Positions 53,502-60,434 of a stretch of 64,000 bases of DNA are shown in pieces; position 1 is the stretch's first letter; the number at the start of each line of letters is the position of its first letter. The stretch spans positions 21,272-85,271 of the forward strand of contig JAQGPA010000189.1 in the NCBI GenBank assembly GCA_028293325.1. The letters are read 5' to 3'. The DNA is from Pedosphaera sp. (lineage in GTDB: Bacteria; Verrucomicrobiota; Verrucomicrobiia; Limisphaerales; Pedosphaeraceae). The notes below the pieces were generated by a model. It worked only from the letters and a program-made list of their open reading frames with translations, did not search any database and was not told the origin of the DNA. The translations under genes and the position numbers were made by a program.

Positions 53502-54587
53502 TTAAGACAACGCCGCCATGGACTGATCAAATGCGTCGTTGAATACGGACACATCCTCGAACACGTAGCCGAAATATCCCCTGGACTGTTTCATTTCAAT
53601 CGGGTGCAGTTCGATATGGTGGTACTTGGGCTTTTTACCAATGCGTGCCTTTAGCGTGCCGGATTTTAACAACTTGTTCATCAGAGAGATTTGGTACCGC
53701 TCGCCGGCATATGAACCGTTGAATCCGACTTTGGTCTTGAGATCCTCCATTTCCGGGTAGTTGTGCGGCAACGGATCGGTCCATGGCAAGTGCATGGGCC
53801 GAACAACGTATATGGTATCGGCGTGGGTGAGTTCGGAGAGCATGATCTCGCGGAAGTAGGCTCCATCCACAAAGCGTTCCTTGTCTCCGTTAAATCCATA
53901 ATGATAGAGCCAAATTCCATCGCGTACTGCTTCAGGCGAGATGTCCCGGTAAATAGTCTGATCCCGGTAGCTGCTTCGTTTTCCGTGCTGGTATTGATCA
54001 GGGCGGTTTGAGGTGGCGCCAAGGAGTCTCCGAGCCCTTTCATTCAAGTAAACGTATTCCCGACCGCTGGATGGATCGTAGCTGTTGAAAATGATGCCGA
54101 TGTCAGTTGTTTGATTCATTTCGGCGCTAATGTCGTTGAAGAAGTTGTCCGGGAATTCGGGCACGAGGAGACGGCAGGGAAACATTTCAAGAAACCGGCG
54201 GGCCACAAACGGCCTGTTCTTGTCAAAAAGAGCACGGCCCAGCGAGGCGGAAACATTGCGCCAAGCGTCAGCCATGTATTCTCCGCCGGCGGGCCGATAC
54301 ACCCCCTGCTTGCCGTAGAGGGCGAGCAAGGAAAGATCAAAGTCCGGATTACGGAAGGGTTCGAGCCTATTGATGTCGTTCTGTAGCTGCACCTTTAGGC
54401 TAGGGCACTTTTTTCCGGAATTGCGGCACAACAAATAGCGGTAAACCCACAAGATCTGGCCCGAAGTGCAGGAGACCATTGCCGGATGAATCCTTTTTTT
54501 GAGAGCAGCGGCCAAAAAACCCGCCCCATGAGCGTTGTTGCCCGCCAACCCGCCCAGCGCAAACGCCACTTTGCCATTGTCATGCAT
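53502..54587 (-). CDS. Patatin-like phospholipase-family protein
   Basis: The 361-residue product resembles patatins. Near the N-terminus it has ALGGLAGNNAHGAGFLAAAL, a candidate oxyanion-hole region. The nucleophile-elbow position reads VSCTSGQILW, where the usual G-x-S-x-G is changed to C-T-S-G-Q. The second catalytic residue is the Asp in RFVDGAYFREIMLSELTHADTIYVVRPMHLPW, a good match to the patatin DG-[GA] block. Patatins hydrolyse lipids and are found in CBASS and other defence systems. The start at ATG 54587 is chosen because the fold begins there. It is upstream of the amylase on the same strand with a 106-bp gap. The altered elbow leaves activity uncertain. Confidence 0.62.
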   Translation of the reverse strand: MHDNGKVAFALGGLAGNNAHGAGFLAAALKKRIHPAMVSCTSGQILWVYRYLLCRNSGKKCPSLKVQLQNDINRLEPFRNPDFDLSLLALYGKQGVYRPAGGEYMADAWRNVSASLGRALFDKNRPFVARRFLEMFPCRLLVPEFPDNFFNDISAEMNQTTDIGIIFNSYDPSSGREYVYLNERARRLLGATSNRPDQYQHGKRSSYRDQTIYRDISPEAVRDGIWLYHYGFNGDKERFVDGAYFREIMLSELTHADTIYVVRPMHLPWTDPLPHNYPEMEDLKTKVGFNGSYAGERYQISLMNKLLKSGTLKARIGKKPKYHHIELHPIEMKQSRGYFGYVFEDVSVFNDAFDQSMAALS

Positions 54588-55139
54588 GGAAACCTTGCCC
54601 CTTCGTTGGACTGTTACCAGTCGCGGGCAGAACAATGCTCCCTTTGGTGTCCAAAAGTCAAGGAGTTTCCGATCTCAGGCCCTTCTGCTCGGGCACTGTG
54701 GCGGGAGAGACCAATATTCGCTTCAGCTTCAGTTTGGCTCTTGTTGGCCCCCACGACGCAAACCCTTGTTTCCTAATTAATATACTTCAGATGATGCCAT
54801 CCACCGGTTCAGCTTTTCTCCCACAATGGTGCGAGAGGTTGCAAATCGTAACAAGGATCTAGTAATGAGTTTCTCCTTGAGGCCAATCCCTAGTCTAGAT
54901 TTGATTTGAGAAAGGCGAATGGTGTTGAGCTTACGGTCGTCACTTTGATTCCACAGGCAACTTTAATCGGAATGCCTATTATAATTGAGAATCGCAAATT
55001 AACGGAAACAGAAAAGGCTCTCTAACAGCCTGTCTGCATTCAAAATAAGGTCTGAAATCATCAACCAATCCGTTGTGCCACGCCTGAAAAGGGAGCATCG
55101 GAACGCTGAATTATACCATCGTAAAAAACAGCTCTTTGA
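54588..55139. other. Intergenic region of the element cargo
   Basis: No frame here has a sensible start and composition. It should hold the promoter of the patatin-like gene at its left edge and the 3' end of the coiled-coil gene at its right edge. Local AT content rises after 54770. I see no clear terminator, repeat or RNA gene. Confidence 0.4.
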
Positions 55140-55547
55140 TCAATGGAATATGTGGGTGAAGCACTTAATGAACAAGATTACAAAACCGACAGCGATCAAA
55201 ATCACAGTGAGCCATAAGGCGCGATTGCTTTTCCACAGGGAATCCAATTCAAGCCTCTGTTTGTCTATCTCGGCTTTCTGAGCGCGAAACTTCGTTATGA
55301 CTATTGCCATCCTCATTCTGTCTCGGTCCTGTTGCTCACCCTGATCAGCTAGGGCTTTGCGCAAATGTTGAAGGTCCTCTTGTGTTTCCCTTTTGTCTTT
55401 GAGCCTGGCTCTCGCTTCCTCCTGAGCCTTTGCACGAACAATCTCGATCTCAGCCCGGATTTCTGCCCAGGATTTTCCGTTGCGCCACATATTGATTCCT
55501 TTCGTCACGAGCCCAATTAGCGGCATTACTAGCTGCGTGTGCAACAT
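55140..55547 (-). CDS. Coiled-coil protein with C-terminal membrane anchor
   Basis: The 135-residue product has a short hydrophobic N-terminus (MLHTQLVMPLIGLVTKGINMW), then a long charged coiled coil (about 28-105, rich in Arg, Glu and Gln: AEIRAEIEIVRAKAQEEARARL). It ends with a hydrophobic segment (ALWLTVILIAVGFVILFI). The layout suggests a membrane-tethered coiled coil. I do not recognise a family, and the gene is alone between two non-coding stretches. It could be a small phage- or element-defence component, but nothing in the sequence shows that. Confidence 0.55.
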   Translation of the reverse strand: MLHTQLVMPLIGLVTKGINMWRNGKSWAEIRAEIEIVRAKAQEEARARLKDKRETQEDLQHLRKALADQGEQQDRDRMRMAIVITKFRAQKAEIDKQRLELDSLWKSNRALWLTVILIAVGFVILFIKCFTHIFH

Positions 55548-55865
55548 AAGTGTCTTTCCTCTATTGACGTGAATAATTAGTGAACAGGACGTGCCAATGC
55601 CAAACGCATTTTACGACCTCAGCAGAACGCGGAAACTGGGGAAATCACCTCCCATCCATGCAATACTGACCCACCGCATTGCAAACATTAATTATCCCCC
55701 CCATGGCGACACTCATGTGTGTGCGATGAACACGGGAAAAGCCAAAAGCAATTGAACCCACCCATGTGGACCCTGCTGGCTGCTGAGCAACGACCGAGGG
55801 TTTCAGGGTAAGAGGATCCGGCGTTCTGCCTGTTCAAGTCACTTTGCAGAAGATAGGGTTGTCCA
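55548..55865. other. Intergenic region
   Basis: This 318-bp gap separates the leftward coiled-coil gene from the rightward PD-(D/E)XK-like gene, so both promoters should lie here. The frames across it are short and overlap the start of the next gene antisense. I see no clear promoter pair or repeat. Confidence 0.4.
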
Positions 55866-56996
55866 ATGTTGGACTGGGATGCACTTTGCAAACAATCTGA
55901 AGACCAAACTGATCTTTCTGAAAATGAGCGTCGTGCTGCTATTGAAGCATTCGCCAACTTGAAACGGATATTTGCGGGAAAGTTCTTCGATATAAACCAC
56001 CCTTTATATTATTTTTTCATCAATCGAGCGCCATGGACAAAACAATGGGCAGTATGGTTTTGCAAGGTCCTGCAATCCCTTGAAGCGCACCCCGATTTTC
56101 AAGCCCTCATTGCCGATCTCGAATCACCTTTGCGGCATGGCGAGCGCATGACCGTATTGAGCATGGTCGAACGCCTTTTGAGGGCAGGATTCACTGTTCG
56201 ATTTGATCCTGCCGTGCCAGTCAAAGGCATCCAGAAAAAGCCTGATCTCCTGGTGCAGTTAGCTTCGAATACCCCAGGCTTCTTCATTGAGATTTCTGGA
56301 CTGCACCCAAGCAGCAAGCAACGGGAGGCACATGACGTTGCAAGACAATTCTTCAATGCGCTCACGCCTGATATGTTCGGTGGGTGTTACAGTGGCCGCA
56401 TTGAGCGAATTCTGGCGCCGATGCACTTAGCTGAGGTACTTGATGACGTCAGAGCGACCGTGAAATCAGCTCGCGAGAATGCCATTATGCAGACGCTGGA
56501 AGTGGAAAATGTGGTCCATGTGGCTGTTGGTCCAGCTTCAGCGGAAAATGAAATCCGAGTTTGGGCGGCGCAGAGAGGCATGAAGCCAAATGAACTTACC
56601 GGCCCGGCGTACTCCGTGCCCGAATTGGACAGGCTTGCTGGCAAATTAAGGGACAAACAAGAACAACTCCCCTCGGGGATGCCGAACGTAATTGTTCTCC
56701 ATCCGCACATATTTAGTGCGAATCCGGGCACGTTCGAGCACTTTAAAGAAATAGTCGAATCCTTTGAGGAGCAGGTGTACAGATACCCGCAAGTGGCCTT
56801 CGTGGCGCTTGTCTTTGAAGGGATGATGTTCAACCCGAACCCCCTCCACAAGCTAAGAGATCATTTTTGCATCAATCGCCGGCGCATGGACTTCGTCTGC
56901 GATGCGACAATTCTCATGAAAAACAGGTTCGCCAACCCGCCAATGGCCCCTGATCTGGAAGCGCGATTTTTGGACGCTTTCCTTGGGGGGATCTGA
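55866..56996 (+). CDS. Unknown protein with possible PD-(D/E)XK-like core
   Basis: The 376-residue soluble protein has a central segment FTVRFDPAVPVKGIQKKPDLLV, then FFIEISGLHPSSKQREAHDVARQFFNAL (D127, E142 and S144). This has the order of restriction-endonuclease folds (Asp strand, then E-x-K strand followed by a helix), but with Ser in the Lys position, so it may be inactive or differently built. The N-terminal 90 residues are helical. No membrane segment is visible. Its start was taken at the first ATG. It is rightward and lies next to a leftward HEPN gene and the Ubl operon. I do not recognise a named family. Confidence 0.5.
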   Translation: MLDWDALCKQSEDQTDLSENERRAAIEAFANLKRIFAGKFFDINHPLYYFFINRAPWTKQWAVWFCKVLQSLEAHPDFQALIADLESPLRHGERMTVLSMVERLLRAGFTVRFDPAVPVKGIQKKPDLLVQLASNTPGFFIEISGLHPSSKQREAHDVARQFFNALTPDMFGGCYSGRIERILAPMHLAEVLDDVRATVKSARENAIMQTLEVENVVHVAVGPASAENEIRVWAAQRGMKPNELTGPAYSVPELDRLAGKLRDKQEQLPSGMPNVIVLHPHIFSANPGTFEHFKEIVESFEEQVYRYPQVAFVALVFEGMMFNPNPLHKLRDHFCINRRRMDFVCDATILMKNRFANPPMAPDLEARFLDAFLGGI

Positions 56997-57168
56997 CATT
57001 GCGTCGTGATGGTATTGCCGGTCCCGCAGTCCCAAAAAGATAACACAGCTCAGTTTTTGCGGCAGATGCGCGCCTGCTGTCACAGGTATAGTAAAGACGT
57101 TGCCTCTCTCCTTCATTGCGTTGATAAGCTTGTCATGCACATTGAAACCCAAATTCGGCAGGTGGCTG

Positions 57169-58080
57169 TTACCCAAAAAGGTGTTCACGATTCCAAGCCA
57201 AAAAATACAAAACTTTTGTCTGATTTCCGCGATCAAAAAGCCGCATGTTAAAGTCTTTAAGAAATTCTCCTTGACCATTAAAATGAGACCGCCAAAGTCC
57301 AAGCATGCGCTTCTCTGCACCTGACAGAGCATCTTCATGAGGGCTTGTTCGACAATAGCTAATTCTATCATCTTCTTCATCAACGCCCCAAAAATCCTCA
57401 AACGGCATGACTGGAGATTTGAACAGGTATTTCCAAAGCTCTCTAATCGCCTTAATCCTGGTGTATTGCGCGTACGTCTTCTCAAGTGAGATTTCGATTA
57501 GCGCCAAAATACGAAGGAGGGCAGCAAAGGCTTCGTCAATGTATTTGGAATCAATTTTGAGTGTTGTCCCCTTAGCGGGTGGTTTATCAAGACCAGAGCT
57601 TTCTTGATATGCGTCATTCACTTTGAGCCTGTTATGGATCAATAAATTTCTTCGTGCGCAGAATTCCTGCGCTTTTGCCAAATCGTTCTCCTTCCAATCC
57701 GGTTCAATTGAAGTGGTTTCAATAAAGGATTTCTGAAAGTCTCGGAAATTCTTGTAAGCGGCTGAAGTAATAAACTTATCGATGGCTTTTTCCAGCAAAT
57801 CAAACTGTTCGCCAATAAAAACGTCTTTGCTGAATTTAATTTCACTGTCCTTCAATTTGTAAGGAAAATGTCGCAAATAATATCTGAGCGAATCCCCCAA
57901 CCCAACCTCGTAGTAAGCGAGGCCTAGAACGGTGATCCCATGCAAAAGGATTTCATCATTTTCAGCTGATTTTGCCCGATCCTGAAGCCCTGTGATTTCC
58001 TCAATTGCAGACGAAATGGGTTCCTTCAGTTTGCGATAATTCAGTAGACATGGAAGAGTTTCATCCATAATTATTTCCAT
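57169..58080 (-). CDS. HEPN-domain protein (predicted RNase)
   Basis: The 303-residue protein is mostly helical. It contains the HEPN signature in EFCARRNLLIHNRLKVNDAY (R144 to H149, spacing R-x4-H, with the following Asn). This is the site that cleaves RNA in many HEPN toxins and defence effectors. Flanking helices (YYLRHFPYKLKD, ALLRILALIEISLEKTYAQYT) fit the helical bundle. The start is ATG 58080, with an in-frame ATG at 58068. It is divergent from the XRE gene with 475 bp between. It may be an effector or an independent toxin; no antitoxin is obvious. Confidence 0.65.
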   Translation of the reverse strand: MEIIMDETLPCLLNYRKLKEPISSAIEEITGLQDRAKSAENDEILLHGITVLGLAYYEVGLGDSLRYYLRHFPYKLKDSEIKFSKDVFIGEQFDLLEKAIDKFITSAAYKNFRDFQKSFIETTSIEPDWKENDLAKAQEFCARRNLLIHNRLKVNDAYQESSGLDKPPAKGTTLKIDSKYIDEAFAALLRILALIEISLEKTYAQYTRIKAIRELWKYLFKSPVMPFEDFWGVDEEDDRISYCRTSPHEDALSGAEKRMLGLWRSHFNGQGEFLKDFNMRLFDRGNQTKVLYFLAWNREHLFG

Positions 58081-58494
58081 TTGTCGTGCTCACAACGTCG
58101 AATTGTCAGCATAGTATTACATAGATGTTATTTAGATTGTTTTGAATTTGGAAGCGCAAAGGACTTGCAAGCCTGAATGAGTTCAGAACCTATGAAGCAT
58201 TTCTACGCTATTGGTGAAACCACCTAACCTTTTTCTTTGAATGTTTCACCTCACGTCACATTCTCACTAATCACTTCGGCTTACAAGAAGTTAAAGAAGT
58301 AGATGTGCAGAAGGGTGTGGCCAGTTCAATTTAGCAGTCAGACATTCTCAAGAGTGGTAGTCCGCGATTGTGCCAGCGCAGGCGGGGTTTCGCTTGCACA
58401 CGTAGCCGGAGCAGCAAAGGGCGTAGTCTGATAACAAAGGTAACTGAGGTTCAATGCGACAGCCTGTCCTGAATCTCAAACAGCATTAAACGCT
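58081..58494. promoter_or_regulatory. Divergent regulatory region of the HEPN and XRE genes
   Basis: These 414 bp should hold the HEPN promoter. An AT-rich stretch at 58100-58145 lies just upstream of that start. No coding frame is credible. The XRE promoter lies at its right edge (58495-58533). Confidence 0.45.
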
Positions 58495-58533
58495 TTGACA
58501 CATAACATGCGAAAGCCTACGCTACTTAGCGTA
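58495..58533 (+). promoter_or_regulatory. Promoter and palindromic operator of the XRE-ImmA/Ubl locus
   Basis: TTGACA at 58495-58500 is a consensus -35 box. After a 17-bp spacer comes TACGCT (58518-58523), a fair -10 box. That -10 is the first part of a perfect 7-2-7 palindrome, TACGCTA-CT-TAGCGTA, at 58518-58533. A repressor bound there would block RNA polymerase directly. The ATG of the XRE gene lies 22 bp downstream, so the leader would be short and without a strong ribosome site. Confidence 0.75.
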
Positions 58534-58555
58534 TGAACGAAAAGCGACGGCTCCA

Positions 58556-58867
58556 ATGACTTTCGGAGAAAAAATTGCTGAGGCGCGTAAGGCCATTGGC
58601 CTAAGCCAAAAAGACCTTGCAGCGAAGATATTCAAAGAAGATAGAGAATCGATATCGCCTCAATATCTTAACGATATTGAGCATGATAGGCGCAATCCAC
58701 CTTCTGCGGACATGATTAATCAGTTTGCAACTGTATTGAAGGTTCCGCCCGAAATCCTTTATTTTTTGGCTGGCAAACTTACGCCGGAAGATTTGAAAAA
58801 GGTAACGACTGACGATCAAGGCAAAATCGTGGAAGCTTACAAAGCGTTCCGAAGAGCGCTCAAATAA
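58556..58867 (+). CDS. XRE-family transcriptional regulator (CapH-like)
   Basis: The 103-residue protein has an N-terminal HTH of the XRE type: FGEKIAEARKAIGLSQKDLAAKIF, then QYLNDIEHDRRNPPSADMINQFATVLKVPPEILYFL. About 30 C-terminal residues (DDQGKIVEAYKAFRRALK) follow. It lies just upstream of an ImmA/IrrE metallopeptidase, and a palindrome overlaps its own -10 box, so it is predicted to repress this locus. In CBASS and related systems the CapH/CapP pair has this architecture: the peptidase cleaves the repressor after DNA damage. That function is inferred here. Confidence 0.88.
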   Translation: MTFGEKIAEARKAIGLSQKDLAAKIFKEDRESISPQYLNDIEHDRRNPPSADMINQFATVLKVPPEILYFLAGKLTPEDLKKVTTDDQGKIVEAYKAFRRALK

Positions 58868-58868
58868 T

Positions 58869-59582
58869 GTGCAATACGTCACTGACAAAACTGGTCGGTT
58901 TGTGCGTCGGCCCCATTATGAGCCTGGGGAGCTGGACGATGAATGCGAACGGATTATTGGGGAGTTTCTGCAACAGAAATATGGAAGAGTGGCATTTCCT
59001 ATTTCGACGAATGATTTGACCCTATTAATTGAAAAGGAAACTGAGGAGTTGGATTTGTACGCTGACCTTTCGACCGAAGGGCACGATGTTCAAGGAGTAA
59101 CTTATTTTTATCCGAAGCGAAAGCCGCGAGTTCGAATTGCGAAAGAACTTTCTGAAAGCGAGAACCGCGAGAATCGTCTTCGTACAACACTCACTCATGA
59201 ATTCGGACACGCCAAGTTCCACAATTACATCTGGCAGCTTGACCTTGTCCCCACTGAATTGCCAACAACTGTACCGAGCAGAGTGTCACCGAAGTGCAAT
59301 CGAGATTCAATCTTGAATGCCGCAGGCAAGGATTGGATGGAATGGCAAGCGGGATACATTTCCGGAGCCCTTCTTATGCCAGTTAGCAGCCTCAAGCATG
59401 TCGTTGCAAAGTTTTGCAATGCCTCCGATCTTTTCTTGCCCATAGCGTGTTATTCGCCCCATGGAATCGCCCTGCAAACTGTCGTTGCCCAACATTTTCA
59501 TGTGTCTGAGGAGGCAGCCCGGGTCAGAATGATGAAACTGCAGCTATTGACGCAGCGGGATCTGGGGCCTTCATTATTTTAA
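58869..59582 (+). CDS. ImmA/IrrE-type zinc metallopeptidase (CapP-like)
   Basis: The 237-residue protein carries the zinc motif LTHEFGHAKFH (H110-E111-F112-G113-H114). The N-terminal part has FPISTNDLTLLIEKETEEL, and a C-terminal region has LMPVSSLKHVVAKFC and SEEAARVRMMKL, which resembles the ImmA/IrrE fold. It starts at GTG 58869, one base after the XRE stop, so the two are translationally coupled. The natural substrate should be the neighbouring repressor, as for IrrE/DdrO and CapP/CapH. It would thus switch on the downstream Ubl genes under DNA stress; this is inference. Confidence 0.86.
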   Translation: MQYVTDKTGRFVRRPHYEPGELDDECERIIGEFLQQKYGRVAFPISTNDLTLLIEKETEELDLYADLSTEGHDVQGVTYFYPKRKPRVRIAKELSESENRENRLRTTLTHEFGHAKFHNYIWQLDLVPTELPTTVPSRVSPKCNRDSILNAAGKDWMEWQAGYISGALLMPVSSLKHVVAKFCNASDLFLPIACYSPHGIALQTVVAQHFHVSEEAARVRMMKLQLLTQRDLGPSLF

Positions 59583-59731
59583 TTTTTTTCGCTTGCAATA
59601 CGCCAATCAGCGGATAGGCTGATGTGCAGATGGCGGAAAGGGGGCTGCCAAAGCAAAATGCAAATGAAACTCTAAAATAGAAAACAGGACGTCGGCAGTT
59701 TGCTCGGCGTCAAAATAGAAAGTGATTGGAC
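59583..59731 (+). promoter_or_regulatory. Gap between the ImmA-type gene and the Ubl operon
   Basis: This 149-bp region contains a T-rich stretch after the peptidase stop. It also has an inverted repeat ATCAGC-N6-GCTGAT (59606-59623) and a TACGC sequence at 59599-59603 that matches one half of the upstream operator. It may hold a second promoter for the Ubl genes, or only a leader, since the genes could be read through from the XRE promoter. Confidence 0.4.
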
Positions 59732-60001
59732 ATGAACGACGTAAGTACACGGCCCGATAAAGATCAGGCAGTTCAGATCGAACTTGACGGAATTAATGTT
59801 ACAGCTCCGCGTAAGAAGTTGAATGGTATTGAGATACGCGAACTCGGGGACGCGAATCGTGTTAATGGCTTTGAGACACAAGAAATTGACAAGAAGGGGA
59901 AGAAAATTCGTACAATTCCAGATGACAAAGAGACCGAATTGCATGAGGGTGAGCGGTTTCGTACCGTGCCTAACCAAGGAGGGCCCGGTGCCGGCGCCTG
60001 A
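59732..60001 (+). CDS. Ubiquitin-like protein (multiubiquitin-type beta-grasp)
   Basis: The 89-residue protein has one beta-grasp module of the prokaryotic multiubiquitin type: AVQIELDGINVTAPRKKLNGIEIRELG, then ERFRTVPNQGG. Strand and helix order match ubiquitin. It ends QGGPGAGA, so a Gly-Gly pair is followed by a 5-residue tail that a JAB protease would have to remove. The next two genes encode an E2-fold protein and a JAB-E1 fusion, as expected for a conjugation pathway. The ATG at 59732 is chosen over an upstream TTG. The ribosome site of the next gene (AAGGAGGG, 59976-59983) lies inside its last codons. Confidence 0.85.
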   Translation: MNDVSTRPDKDQAVQIELDGINVTAPRKKLNGIEIRELGDANRVNGFETQEIDKKGKKIRTIPDDKETELHEGERFRTVPNQGGPGAGA

Positions 60002-60434
60002 TCACCTTATTAAGGCTGTGGCAGAGCTGGCGCGTGAAACAGAAGAGCCTTTTCGGATAAGTGACGGGGTGGTCCTGGGCACCGAAATGTATTTGGTAAC
60101 TGCGGCCAATTACCAACTTCCAGCTCGATACACGAGGCAAGTTGCTACGCTAGGTTTTCGTGTGCCAAGTTCGTTTCCAGACGCAGGTCCAGAAGACAGT
60201 TTTTTCTTGTGGCCGGCTGATATAAAATTAACTGTAGCCGACCCAATAAGAAACTCGAATGACATCAACCGCGCTGGTGTTGACCCAAGCATCGCCAAAG
60301 GAATTCTTGATGGCGCTGTGCTCAGCTTTTCATGGCACCTTTGGAACAAAGTGCCTTGGGAACGCCGCAAACACACACTGGTGGATCATTACCGGCATGT
60401 ATTGAGGCGCTTCGAAATGCAAGAACATGACTGA
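59988..60434 (+). CDS. E2-fold protein of the prokaryotic E2 family E type, lacking cysteine
   Basis: The 148-residue protein starts at GTG 59988, 14 bp inside the Ubl gene, after a perfect AAGGAGGG ribosome site. It has the prokaryotic E2 family E features: YQLPARYTRQVATLGFRVPSSFPDAGPEDSFFLWP near residues 42-76, and a C-terminal LSFSWHLWNKVPWERRKHTLVDHYRHVLRRF with a conserved His (H117). In classical E2 enzymes a cysteine forms a thioester with the Ubl. Here no cysteine occurs anywhere in the protein, so it cannot act that way. It may be a scaffold or use another residue. Its stop overlaps the next start by 8 bp. Confidence 0.85.
   Translation: MPAPDHLIKAVAELARETEEPFRISDGVVLGTEMYLVTAANYQLPARYTRQVATLGFRVPSSFPDAGPEDSFFLWPADIKLTVADPIRNSNDINRAGVDPSIAKGILDGAVLSFSWHLWNKVPWERRKHTLVDHYRHVLRRFEMQEHD

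Noticed and set aside
55688..55957. An 89-codon minus-strand frame overlapping the start of the PD-(D/E)XK-like gene.
   Set aside because: It is antisense to a better-supported gene and has cysteine/serine-rich shadow composition.
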